64,000 nucleotides of DNA, taken from Anthopleura xanthogrammica. Taxonomy: Eukaryota; Cnidaria; Anthozoa; Actiniaria; Actiniidae. The notes below the pieces were generated by a model that was not told the origin of the DNA, searched no databases, and worked only from the letters and a program-made list of their open reading frames with translations. The DNA lies in NCBI GenBank assembly GCA_964019055.1, contig OZ025224.1:2782001-2846000 (forward strand), written 5' to 3'. Every line of letters begins with the position of its first letter. Positions within the stretch are counted from its first letter, which is position 1. A program made the translations under genes and the position numbers. Below, in pieces: positions 23,301-36,600 of this stretch.

Positions 23301-23813
23301 TTAGTGATATGTTTAAAATTTTAGGTACGACATTTTCTGATCTTGAGGTGGGATTGGCCCATTACACCATGAGGTTGTGGACAAACTTTGCTAAACACGG
23401 GTAAATGCATGATGACTTATTATTTTTGTATCATTTTGAGTACTAATTATTGCGTTTATTCTTTCATCCATCCATTCTTCCTTTTTTTTTTGTTGATTCC
23501 CACAATCTGTCTCTCTTTCGCCATTATATTATCCTTATGTGTCTATTCTTATTCATTTTCTTTTCTGTTCGTGATTTCTCTCAGAGACCCGAATGTAGGC
23601 GAAACCACTCCCGTGGTCACGTGGCCTCGTTACAACAACTCAGAACACGTTCATTTACGAATCTCTTTGAACCCCAAAGTGGAGTATTCTTTCCGTGAGA
23701 GGAAGATGGCGTTTTGGAATGAATTCATCCCAAAGCTCGCTGGAGGTGCAGCAGACCAGGAGAGTGGAGAAGGGAAGACGAAGGAGGATCAACCAGCGAA
23801 AGAAGAACTTTGA
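20335..23813 (+). CDS. Carboxylesterase gene B (altered nucleophile elbow)
   Basis: Exons 20335-20659, 21429-21682, 21848-22128, 22741-23400, 23585-23813; 582 residues; phases 1,0,2,2. Signal peptide, EDCLTLN, oxyanion HGGAY, acid Glu in ANEGA, His in HAVDLYF and C-terminal KEEL are all present. The elbow reads NESAG where A, C, D, E and F have GESAG: two adjacent base changes (GG to AA) replace the first Gly of G-x-S-x-G with Asn. The catalytic Ser is kept, but this tight turn normally requires a small residue, so activity may be reduced. A second acceptor-like copy of the exon 2 start (cag|aacctcaagacgaagactgcc) lies 71 bp upstream at 21349-21370. Exons are 95% or more alike to gene C by eye, indicating recent duplication or conversion. 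Confidence 0.93.
22188..22336. mobile_element. hAT-like MITE, gene B intron 3
   Basis: Imperfect termini CAGTGGCTGATCCAG / CTGGATCCGCCCCTG, related to 10463-10643. Orthologous copies sit at the same intron position in genes C and D, so insertion predates those duplications. Confidence 0.6.
22385..22700. repeat. TGCATG/TTGCA-rich intron 3 repeat, gene B
   Basis: Degenerate tandem use of ATGCATG, TGTTGCA and CATTGTGCATT words just before exon 4. The same type of tract occupies intron 3 of genes C, D, E and F (44460-44790, 49400-49735, 59330-59420, 63650-63870). Confidence 0.6.
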
Positions 23814-23879
23814 TTGGCTCTTTGTAATGGGGGTTTATCAGGTCGTGCGTGACATTATGAAAAGAAAATAAAATATTTG

Positions 23880-24080
23880 AAAAGCGGATACCAAAATTAG
23901 TAAAAATGGAAAGTTTGAAGTAGTTTTATTGAATAGCGCCGAAGATATGGGCAACCGAAGTCGTCTTTCTTCACAAAGATATGTATGGAAAAATATGCTG
24001 GCAACAGCTTGCCTATCAACATATTTTTCTGTACATTTCCTTGTAAAGACAGCCAACTTCGGTTGCCCATATTAATCTCA
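23880..24080. repeat. Palindrome-derived 3' flank, gene B (one arm shortened)
   Basis: Contains 'gaagatatgggcaaccgaag' and its inverse 'cttcggttgcccatatta', plus 'atgtatggaaaaatatgctg' inverted. It corresponds to the left part of the complete palindrome at 50930-51206 after gene D; the outermost arm is missing here and at 45970-46167. Confidence 0.7.
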
Positions 24081-24506
24081 TCATTAACTCTACTTATACA
24101 ATGATTGCTGGTATCGAGCATTTAGAGCGAGTGTATTAGGTATCTCGTGACATTTCTTTTAGTGTAAATGTCTTTTTTAGTGGACAACATTAATGACATT
24201 GACTGTATGTAAAAACCTTATTTTAAAAATCGATGGAATTTTGACTGAAAAAAATCTTGTAGTGTTTTAAGCGTTTGCAACGGTGTTACAGTACAATAAT
24301 ATACAATACTTTTTAATTCACATTTCTATTGATATATACATTTATAGATTTGTATATTTTGCTATGTATTTTTTTTCAGTACAAGTACTTTGAAGGTTTT
24401 TTTTTTTCTTAGAAAAAATATAGTTATAATTTTGAAATGTTTAGTATCTAAATGAACCGTTAGGTTTGACTTTTTGCTTTTCGATCCTATTACAAGAAAA
24501 AAGTCT

Positions 24507-24651
24507 TGAGCTACCTGTGGTTTTAAGCGGCATTGCGTGACTTACGTCATTGACAAGAAAAGCTTAATAATTGTCACCTACGGCGAGGGTATAATTATTG
24601 AATTGTCAAGCAGTTTTAATATGTCATTTTTGTAACTGACAGAGTCGCAAA
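24507..24651 (+). promoter_or_regulatory. Proximal promoter block, gene C
   Basis: TGACTTACGTCATTGACA lies 114 bp before the ATG, followed by 'taattattgaattgtcaagc' and 'acagagtcgcaaa'. Same block as A and D. Confidence 0.6.
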
Positions 24652-27600
24652 ATGCATCGCCTTTTGGCTCAGATTGTCGTTATTTTCTGTGGTTTCTACT
24701 CGACTTGCTCAGCTAGAGATGATAGTCTTGTTGTAGACACAGCAGCTGGTTCAGTTCAAGGTCGCTTCCAGAATGTAATCCACGAGTTATCTGTGAAGCA
24801 GTTTCTTGGTATACCGTATGCAGAACCTCCAGTCGGTGAGCTAAGATTTGCTCGTCCACAGCCTGCTAAACCTTGGAATGGAGTGAGAGAGGGGGTGAAA
24901 TTCGGACCAGCATGTCCTCAGATGACCATGAAGGAAATGTTCGCACAGATGAAATCAAACTTTTCTTTAGAAGATGGTAAGTCAAAGAATCGATGTTGTG
25001 CACATTGCATAACTAATTTTTTTTTAGATTTCAGTAATGATATATGGCCCGAGTTCGAGTGCATGGTAACGTAACCCGCTTGTGGTTCGAGTTACAGATC
25101 GAGTTCTAATACCAGTAGAGGAGTCGAAATTTTTAGGATTTCTTTGAAATATTGATCGAAAATAAAATACTTTTGTACAGATATGATGATGAGATGATAA
25201 TTATTCAGAACATTGGGATTGAATCACCGTCATGGTTTACAGGTCATCAATTTATCCCTGGCGATGTATGACACCCTCCCGCGATCCAATTTTATCGTGT
25301 CAGCGGTTGTGTAATCTAATTATGCATAATACATACGTAATGCAATACCTGGGTCACGCTAGAATTTATTACATTTGAGTACTCAGAATCTTTTTTTTTT
25401 CTATAGAGGGAGAGATTATTACTGGGTTACCTGTGGTAAACCAGTCATAAAATACCTTCGTTGTTTTTTTTTTTTTTCCTTCGCGAGAAAATGGCAAAGT
25501 TGCGCAATAGTACCCAAGGGTCTTTAGAACTTTACCCAAGAAGCCTTAGCGGGCATCTGATACAGGGTTCCTGTCTATAGTCCGATCAATTAACATGTGC
25601 CAACTGTCAATCAATGTCACTACGTTGCCAGCTAATTAAGAGAGGACGGAGCTAGCTTATCACGTGACATAAATTAATGTCTACGCATGCTCTATTTCGT
25701 TGACTGCTGTAATTAAAGAGAGAGCCGAGTCAGAATTTTTAAGTTATTCGTAAACAAGGATAATTCTAATCCAACCCGGAATTCTGAAGAATTTGTATTG
25801 CTCACGGCAAATCCACTAACTTTGATTAACTACTCGTGCTTTGACTCAGCTATCTAAAGCAGTATTATCTGTAGTATCAGTACAAAAGGAAAAAGCTAGC
25901 CGTGGCCGATATTTAATTCTTGTATTAAAGAATTTCTACGCACTCCAAGCTAAATCAAACCGATGGGACGTCCTGACTTCATTCGAGTTTTACCGACCCG
26001 ATTCTCGGATGCTTTATTTAATGGTTTGACTCAACAAGACTACTACAAATAAACATAAGGTACAAAGAAGTTTATTTGGGCTTTCATTTTGATATTAAGA
26101 ACTGAAGAGTAATGAGAAATATTGTTAAATTGAACGCATGTATTTTGATTCTCAGATCGATCTGTTATAAAGTCATTCAACTCGCGGCTCACTCGTTAAA
26201 CATTTACGAACTGTCGATTGATTTACAAATATATACGAACATAGAAAATTGTAAAATGTAAAGCAATTCTGAGGGTAGTTTTGAGCAATTATTTGCTCGT
26301 CTTACCGTTCTAAACGAAGGATTCATGTAGTAAACAAATAATGCTGACCTCAAGCAAACGTGTCTCCGTCAGCTCGCTTTGCCGACTTTCTGTCTGCGAC
26401 TTAATTACGTATGATAAAACTCGGACTGGAATCGGAAGGATATGGAAGTTGGACTTCACCTAAATGGGTATTTTCGAAGATTTAGTTTTTGATTTAATTT
26501 TTTTTCCAAAATGGCTTTCACTGTACATTTATAGTGGGCAGTCTCTGACTGTCTTTTGAAAAACGACGAAAAAAGAAAACGAGGGCCTCGACAGTACGAT
26601 ACATCAGAAACATTAAAAAACAAATTACAGTCCAGCTTATTTTATAATTGATCACTCTTTTTCCACAAAGGGTGGGTCAAGGGCGCCCTAGGGCCCTCAC
26701 CCTCCCCCCTGCCCCTGGTCCCACCCCCTCCAGGTAACCCAGTGCACGCTGCCACCAGCGTCTTGTTACTGAATTAACTCAAATTCGTTGCATATTTTCT
26801 AAAGAAAAGATCTAGAAATATTATTGAAATACTATTGAGACCAAATCAGTAAAACCTCTTGTGATCTTTGTCTTTGTCGTGAGCATGCGATCGAACAAAA
26901 CACGCGGAGTTTAAAGACATAAAACTCTCTAAAAAATTCTTTTTTTCTTCATTATTTACTTCAATGAACCCATAAGTAGGTATGTAGTGCCGGTTCTGAC
27001 CCACACGGCTGTACCCCTTTCCCAACATCACGCACGAACGAACTTGGCCTAACTTTAGTACACTGGTACGCCCAAGCCGCACGTTTCCACCCTCACCTTC
27101 CCCCTCCTCCAAACATCACACCCGGCCCCCCGGATCCTCCAGGGATTCCACTCCCGCCTTCCCCCTCCTCCCAACATCACGCACGAACGAACTTGGCCTA
27201 ACTTTAGTACACTGGTACGCCCAAGCCGCACGTTTCCACCCTCACCTTCCCCCTCCTTCCAACATCACGTCCAACCCCCCCAATCCCCCGCCACGACCAC
27301 TCCCGCCTTCCCCCTTCTCCAAACATCACATCCAACCCCCCTAATCCTCCACCTCCTCCACCCCCGCCTTCCCCCTTCCCCAAAATCTGATCCCCCGTGC
27401 GCAAAAACTGAGCACAGGGGTGGGGGAGAAGAGGGAAGAGGTGAGCTATTTTGAGAGGAGAGGGGAAGTGAAGAAGAAGGAGAAGAAGTGAGCACAGGGA
27501 TGGGGGAGAAGAGGGAAGAGGTGAGCTATTTTGAGAGGAGAGGGGAGGAGAGGGAAGTGAAGGGAAGGGAAAAGAAGAAGGAGAAGAAGATCTTTCTAAA

Positions 27601-30600
27601 TAACTAAAGTAAATAGAATTTGAAAAAAAATCTTGCTTATCATAAAGAAAAGATGCCAAAAGGAAAAGGAATAAATAGTAAGACTAATAACATGTGTTCT
27701 GTTCCGAACATAGATGGGCACTGGAACAACCCCCATAACAATCCATATCACTCCGTACGATACAACCAATATCCTCGACCTAAGGAATCTGAGCGTGCTA
27801 TTCAACCTCAGCCTAATCCTAGTAATTAAAGCCAATTAAGATCTCAAAGACAAACTTTGAGATCTGTGGAAAGCGAAAATTGTTTCCAAAGAATATCTGG
27901 GCATATCATAAAGCGAAAAAATGCAGAACATTTTGGACAGCCCTATTCCTGAGACTAAAATACCACTAGTCCCACCAATAAGGCCGACAAAGTCAACTTC
28001 AAATCCAAAGCCACGCATCATCGAGAAAATCCAGGAGGAGGTAAGAAACTTTGCATACTGGTTATTACCACTCGTTCGCTTCAAGAGTAGGAATCGCGTT
28101 GAGGTGAAGATCGCGAAGCTGAAGAAGAGAATAAAGGCTATTTATCGTAGATCGGAAAAAAAGAATAGAGTGGAAAAATCCTCATTCAAATCATATCTTA
28201 AGGAACACAGGGTTCTTGGACGTAATCGTGACGTGGATCCCCACGTATTCTTAAAGAAGCAGGAAAAACGCGTCTTAGAGACCATCTCGATAGCTAAGAA
28301 ACCCACGAAGATTAAGTTCTACTTAACCTGTGAGTTCCATAAGATCGGAAATGATGGACAAGAAGTCAGTACCGAAGGACATTTCCACACGGTACCAGAA
28401 ATAGTAACAAAAAGCACGAAGTTAATAAACCTATACGAGAAACTTTCCGAGGACATTCTAGAAAGAGTAGCTGAATTCCAGAACGAGGGTTCTGGCTGGG
28501 CCATACGGAAAGTAGTATCCTTAAGCATTCATTTCGCGAAATACGAACCCCTAAGAGGTAGCACATACGTTCACCTTCCTCAAGAATTAGTAACAAAGAA
28601 GGCCATCATTAACCCCCAGAACGAAGACGATCAATGCTTTAAGTGGGCGGTAACCATTGCCCGATTTACGCCAAGAAAAAATCCCCAAAGAATATCAGGA
28701 ACGCTTAAGGAAAACGCGGAAAAGTTAAACTGGGAGGGACTTCGCTTCCCCCTAGAGCTCCGAGACATCAAAATCTTCGAGAAAAATAACAAGGACTACG
28801 CGATTAGTGTCTTAGGTTACGAAAAGGGGGGATTCGAGCCCCTCAGAATCTACGAAGGGGAGATCAGGGAGCACAACATCATTCTACTACTAATCTCCGA
28901 TGAGAAAACGAAGCACTATTGTTGGATTAAGGACTTATCGAGACTCTTATCCTCTCAACTATCGAGTAACGAACATAAAAGACACTTCTGCTTAAGATGT
29001 CTTAACTCCTTTACCAACGAGTACGTTCTCCAAGACCACTCCGAATGGTGTGGACAACACAAATCCGTAAAAGTAACCGTTCCCAACAAAGGAACTGCAC
29101 TCCAGTTCAACAACCACCCTCGTTCTATGAAAGTTCCCTTCGTCATCTACGCCGACTTTGAGTGCATTCTGGAAAAAGTCGCTTCTTGTTCTTCAGACCC
29201 AAAGAGATCTTCTACGGAAGCTTACCAAAAGCACAAGCCCTCGGGATACTGTTACGTAATCAAGTACGATGAGAACGCGCTTCCTCCAAAGATCGTGAAG
29301 TACACAGCTCAAAGAGAGGAAGAAGACTTGGGAGAACACTTTATGAGATCAATAGAAGAAGATGTTCTTTCCTTATATAAGAAACTTTCCGAGAAGAAAA
29401 AGATGGTAATGACCAACCTGGATCGAAAGGAATACGAAGAAGCAAAGCACTGCCATATCTGTAAGGAAGAGCTAGGAAGGGACAAAGCAAGAGATCACGA
29501 TCATCTCACAGGGAAATGCCGAGGGGCGGCACATAATAAGTGTAATCTTCGCTACAAACTTCCGAACTTCATTCCCATCTTTTTCCACAATCTTTCGGGA
29601 TACGACGCCCATCTGTTCGTAAAAGCCCTAGGAATCAGCAAAGGTAAGATTAAGTGCATCGCGAAGAATGAGGAACAATACATGTCTTTTAGTAAGGGAA
29701 TCATCGTAGATCACTACGCGGATGAAAAGGGGAAAATCCATGATCTTTACTTAGAAGCGAGATTCCTCGACAGCTACAAGTTCATGTCCTCCAGCTTGAG
29801 TAACCTTATCAACAACCTAACGAAAGATCAGTTCGAAGTCATCAGTTCCTTTTACGGAGGCGAACATCTTAACTTATTGATGAGAAAAGGAGTGTACCCC
29901 TACGAGTACATGGATTCCCTTACGAAGTTAGAGGAACGCTACTTACCCCCAAGGGAAGCCTTTCATTCAGATCTTAATGATAGCGACATCACAAGAGAAG
30001 ACTACGAGCACGCGCAAAAAGTATGGAAAACCTTCGAGATGAAGACGATGAAAGACTATCACGACCTATATCTCCAAACGGACGTACTTCTCCTAGCGGA
30101 CGTATTCGAGAACTTCAGAATCGTTTGTAGAAGATACTATGACTTAGATCCCGCTTGGTATTACACTGCTCCTGGACTTGCTTGGGACGCCATGTTAAAA
30201 ATCACGAAGATCCAACTACAACTCCTCAGCGATATAGACATGATCTTAATGATGGAAAGCGGAATCCGAGGAGGAATTTCCTCTGTGGGAAGTAAGCGCT
30301 ACGCAAAGGCTAATAACAAGTACATGAAGAACTATGATCCTAACGAAAAAAGCACTTACATTCCCTACTGGGACGCGAATAACCTCTACGGATGGGCAAT
30401 GTCCCAATCCCTTCCAACGGAAGGGTTCAAATGGATGAACGAAAAGAAGCTGGAGAAGTGGAGAAGAATTCCCTGTATCTTAGACGTTGATCTAAAGTAT
30501 CCCCAAGAACTGCACAATCTCCATAACGACTATCCCCTTGCCCCAGAGCACCTTAAAGCGAAAAGTGGAGTAATGAAGCTTATTCCGAACTTCTACGATA

Positions 30601-33600
30601 AGTCACACTACGTAGTACACCACGATACTCTAAAATTTTACGAAAGCCAGGGACTAAGAATCACGAAGATCCATAGGGGAATTTCCTTTAAAGAATCCCC
30701 TTGGTTAAAGAAGTACATTGATCTAAATACGGACTTAAGAACCAAGGCGACGAACGATTTCGAGAAAGATTTCTTCAAGCTTATGAACAACTCTGTCTTC
30801 GGAAAGACCATGGAGAACATTCGTAATCGACGAGACATACGCTTAGTCACAAACAAAAAGCAAGCGAATAAGCTAACTCGTAAGCCTAACTTCATTGGAG
30901 CCAAATCCTTCTCTGAGAAATTAGCCGCCATTCACATGAGAAGAACGCACTTAGAGTACAACAAGCCCATTTACCTAGGAATGTCCATCTTAGACTTATC
31001 TAAGAAATTCATGTATGACTTTCACTATAACTACGTCAAAAAGAAGTACAAGTACAAAGTAACCCTTCTTTACACTGATACTGATAGTCTAATCTACGAA
31101 ATCCAGACACACGATCTTTACAAAGACATGGAAGGGGACATCGAGAGGTTATTTGACACAAGCAATTATCCCAAAGATCACGCGGGAATAAAGAAGAGAA
31201 TGAACAAAAAAGTAAGAGGAATGATGAAGGACGAGGTAGCCGGAAAGCAAGTCACGGAATTCGTCACGCTAAGAGCAAAGCTCTATTGCTTCAGAACAGA
31301 AGGGGGTGTGGGGGAACTCCCCCACGAGGAAAAGAAGTGCAAGGGAGTCAAAAGATGCGTCGTAGAAAACAGTATTCGCTTCCCCCACTACAAAGATTGC
31401 CTATTTAACGGAGAAGAAGTTATGAGAACAATGAGAGTCTTCAGAAGCCGATCACACGAAATAACTTCAGAAAAGGTCAATAAGATCGCTCTTTCCTCAA
31501 GGGACGACAAACGAGTAATCTTACGAGGAGATCCTATCACGACCTTAGCTCACGGTCACTACATGAACAATCTTTAGCCCAAAACACCATTAGGGGGCAG
31601 TTCCGTGTCCTCAGGAATGACCTGTAACTCTTCTCTAACAAAAGAACGCTTGGGAGTCTTTCTCCCATGCCTTCCCATATCAGTCAAAGGATTTACCCAA
31701 CTTTCAGAAAGATAATAAAGCACAGGCTGATTAGGACTAATGGTCGCACGCGATATCTCATAAACTTCTATAGACCAAATGGGATCAGTAGCGCGCTGTC
31801 GACCTCCCTCCTCTTCCCCAGCGGCATATAAGTATCGAACAAAAACCCCTCCAGGGATCCTATTTTCCTTTGACCCCACTGGTCTTTTGTAGATGGGATC
31901 TTTTAGCTCGAGGGACTTTAAGTTTTGTGCCTCCTTTGCTTTCTTCCCAGTAATTTTCTTGACTTCATTGTTAATAGACTTTATCACGCTAGGAAGTCGT
32001 TCCACCCATTCTCGTGACCTCGTGTCCCCCACGTGGGTCTTAGAAACTTCCATAAGCATCTCTTGTGCATACTGATGACTGAAGAGCTTCTCAGCGATCG
32101 TTCGATTAGCGCGCTCCACAAGGGATTGTGCTCTGTGATTTCCAGGATCTGATCTTTGGATTTCTACGTCACTTTTCTTCATAAGCTTCGTAAAAGCTCC
32201 CTTGAATTCTGTTCCTGGATCAGCCATCAAAGTTTCAGGCCAATATAATTTTCTGGAATAAATACTTTCCAAAGCCTCAGATACTCCCGTGGAGTACTTC
32301 GCAGTCAAAGGTTCCGCATCCACGTATCTAGAAGCAACATCCACCACTACGAGAGCGTACTTATAAGTCTTTCTCTTCACGGTATCGTGAGGCATAAAGA
32401 GTAAGTCCGCTTGATGGATCTGATCAGGCTCAGAAATGTTCCAATGGTACCTGGGAATGTACGTGGGGGCAGGGAGGTATATTTGCCACAAAGCTTGCTT
32501 AATAAGCCACTTCCTCGTGATCTCTTCGGAAATGCCTGTTGCTTCAGATAGTCTCGAGATCGCGGAATATCCCTTCCAATATCCTTCGGTTGAGTAATAA
32601 ACGTTTGAAAGTTTCTTTTCGTCCATAGTATCTAAGAGAGTAACTCGTTATTACATAAATAAGAAAGATGTCAAGGACAATTCCAGACAAGCTTGATGTA
32701 GATAGGTTCTTTAAACAGCCCTACGGACTCAAAGCAGAGAAGAATATCCATCGCGTGAGCTTTAGTCCAGCCACAGTGGATCCTGGACGAACGTTGGATG
32801 TTCACATACCCAAGTTACCGGAGAACGTTGTTATTGTTCCTGGAAGCGTGGCACTCTTAGTGGATCTCACTTTGAAGAATGGGAGCACCGCGGATCAGAA
32901 TAAGACCGTAGTTAATAACCTGGGTAAGAACCTTATCGAAGAGATGAGAGTTACCTTTGGTGGAAGACCAATAGAAGATTTGGTTCGATATGATCTCTAT
33001 CAAACTTACGGCGACTTATTCCTCAGGAAAGAAGAACGAAAGAATAGGCTAAGAGAAGGGATCTCCTCCGAAAACATGAGGAAACTAAGAACGGAAGCTG
33101 GAGATAAGGCCGAGACAGATGCTGCAGAAGTTGCTCTAGCGAAAGTATACGGAACACGATACAGAATCCCCATTTCCCACACCATTCTCGACTCTCATGG
33201 AGTATATTATTCCAACGGATTAGTAGATACTCTACTCTTCCAGGTTACCTTTTCAACAAGCGGAAAGATCGTAACCTCAGACCAAGAGGACGCTAAGTAT
33301 ACCCTATCCAATCTAGAACTAGAGTATGAGACCATTACCAGCGAATATCTAGCAAACGAAGCATTAAGCAGCTACGAGAATGGTAGGGGGTTCTACTACG
33401 AGAACGTATTGATGCACAAGAGTTTCCCCATCAATAAGAAGAACACCACCGTAATCAACGAACAGATCAACTTACCCCTACGATCGATGTCTGGAATCCT
33501 AATCCTATTCATAGACCCATATACGGCCTGCGCTAGGGACTCAGAAAAGTTCACGAACCCCAATATTACCAAAGTAGACATCAACGTGAATAGCGTGCCC

Positions 33601-36600
33601 CATAAGTTGTATTCCGATGGGATGATACCAACGGACTTTTGGGAGTCCATTGTGATGCGATATGGATTAACGGATACCATAACTCCAAAGGAGTTTTACG
33701 AGGACAAGTTTGCCCTGTGGATTGACTTACGGACTCATCCAGATGGGGACATTCATGGTAGTGGGCTCGTTTCGGACGCTACGAAGGGAGGGGTGAAGTT
33801 GTACATTAAAAGAACTGCTGGGAGCGAAGATGAGGAAATGACCTGTTACTTGTTCGTCGTGGCGGACGGATTGGTGGAGTTCGAGAAGAGGAGTTTCAAG
33901 CAAAACTGGTACTAAGACTTCACGCGAATAGGTACTAAAAGATAGTTATGATACAATAAATAAGAATGGAGGAACTAAAAGATAAGACTCCCTTTCACTG
34001 TATCATAACAGGTCCTACGAATTGCGGAAAGACTCACTACCTAGTGAATACGCTAAGGAATAGTTTCCGATATGTGTTCGAATACATCGTACTTATCTGC
34101 CCCACTTACGTGGAGAATCTTACTTACCGAGGCTTCGCTAAAGATGATCCTAGATTCATCGTCGTGTCGCCCAAGGCAGATGACGTGAACGAAATCTGTG
34201 ATCTACTTTCCATGTGTAAGAAGATATTCTCGGGGCAGGAGACTCTAATTATCTTGGATGATTGTGCTTTCTCGAAAGAGTTAAAGCAAAGGTCGAATCA
34301 CTTCATTAGGATGGGACTTTCGGGAAGACACGATAAGATCTCCATTTGGGTCTTAACTCAGCAGATTACCTCCATCGCGAGACCCTTCCGCGAGAACGTT
34401 GCGTGCATCATATCCTTCTACACTCCAAGTAAATCAGCGAATAAAGTACTCTTTGAAGAATTCGGAGGGGGTATGGATATTGAAGAGAGGAAGGCCTTGA
34501 TGAAAATACTGAAGAAGGAAAGGTACTCCAGAATATGTCTTTGCTTAATACACCCACATCAATCCTACGTAGAAGTACCTGGCTTAAGTGTATCTTGATG
34601 ATAAAGTAAGAATGATACCTGTTACGGATTTCCCTCTAAAAGAAGTAAAGTCTAAGTTCGAGAAGAAGGTGGGAGACTTAAGGGAAAAGCGGGAACAACT
34701 TTGCATACTTGCTTTGTTAGGAACCATTAGCGAACACGTTGGATGCGAACTAAGTCTAGAAGATATCATAAAGTTACCAGCAAAGGACGTTGAGAAATAT
34801 CATAAGATGTATCAGCCCACGACTGGGTCCGATTCGAACGCACCCGCTGTACCCCTTCCTGGGTTCATGAACGTAGCTCATAAATTCCTAGGGGAAATCA
34901 TCTCGCGCGTACTTACGATGAAGGAGGAAGAAGAAGAAGTTTTGGATCTAGAAATGCCTGATCTAAGCACATATTGACGATGATAAAGTAACATGGCATC
35001 CATCATGGAACAATACGATGATAAATCCACGCCCTCAAAGACAGAAGAAGTAAAGGAAACAACTCCCCCAAAGAAGAAGTCAAAGTCAAAGCCTGAGGAG
35101 GAGGAGGATGACGAAGAGGTAGCGGAAAAGCGCGAACAACTTTGCATACTTGCCACATTAGGAACAATTAGTGAATATACGGGGGCCAAACTAAGTCTAG
35201 GAGATATCAAAAGATTACCTAAAAAGGACGTTAAGAAATACTATAACAGATATCAGGCCGCCACGGGGGCAAAGATGGCGAACGGATTAATGAACGTACT
35301 TCAGGGAATAGCAGTAGAAATCATCTCACGCATTCTTCCGATTGATGATAAAAAAGAACTTAACAAAGATTTGGAGAAGGATAAGTTCCTGAGAGAAAGT
35401 TTAACCAACGACATCGGATTCGTTGCGCTGAAAGGAGGAAGATTCATAGCATTAGCAGATTTTCTTTTCCAAGTCGGAAAGCACGTGAAGATGGATTTCT
35501 TTGGCGCAGCTCCGGAAATTTTGGAACCCGCGGAACAACTTGTTAGGGAATACGGACAAGAGTTAAGCAAGACTTAAGCAAGACTTAAGCATTTGTTGAT
35601 AAGTAATAAAGATGGAAACCCCCAAAGAAGAAAATGCTGGCGGAGGTGAAGAACGCTGATGAAGAACGAATTACGAAAGAACCACAAAGGATCGTTCGAG
35701 AAAAAGATCCTAAGAAGGTTGCTGCCGGGAAGAAGTTGGTGGAATATAATAGGAAAGCTAAGAAAGCATTGCTAGAAAAGGAAGCTGCGGAAAAGGAAGC
35801 TGCGGAAAAGAAAGCTATCCCGGAAGAAGAAGAATCGGGGGGAACGTGGATGCCTGGCCTCGACTTCACTAGCGTATTAACGATGATAGGACTCGGGCTA
35901 ACGGCTACTGACCTATACTTTAAGTGGAGAAAGAGTAATTCTCCCCCCATGCCTATACCCCCCCAAAGTACTCCCACTCCCGCGGATAACACGCCCACGC
36001 CCACGCCCACGGTTCCAAGTAGGACGAAGTCCAAGCCCACGATAGGAATGGAAGGAGCTTAACACTCTAACCCCATGGGAAGGCATGGCTTAAGGAAAAT
36101 TCATATAAGCAATGATACCCCCAATCAAATAAAGGGCATGGCAAAGAAAGTAGAAAATGACCTCGTGAAAAAGATCATGGAATCCGCAGTGATCGTAGGA
36201 ATCGCTGCGGGAATAGGTTTCCTAGGGAAGAAGATGACGAAAGAGTCATTCATTAACGATCCATCCAATAGCTTGACGAATTATGGTAAGTGGGTGGCTG
36301 TACTCGCGGGTTCCACGTACTTGAAGGACTACCTAGAAGAGAAGAAGATCTTACCCGCGGGTGTTTGAGAAGTACGCGAAAAAACGCTTAAACACTTATC
36401 TTTCTCAATGAAAGATAAAATGGCAGTGGTGGCTGGAGCATTATTAAACGCAGCAGCGTTCATTGGGGGGAGTTACTTGGCTAAGTCGTTATCAGCTGAC
36501 GGTGGACTAAAGGAAAAGATTCGTCATGATAAGGCCTTGGAAGCGTATCAGAGGGACATGGGGGAGTGGGAAAAGAAGAGGCAAGAGTATAAGGATGCAA

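Noticed and set aside
27204..27659. 151-codon Pro/Ser-rich frame in the left Polinton repeat and its mirror at 42604-42804
   Set aside because: Lies in the C-rich terminal inverted repeat with internal tandem repeats; no leader motif and no codon bias.
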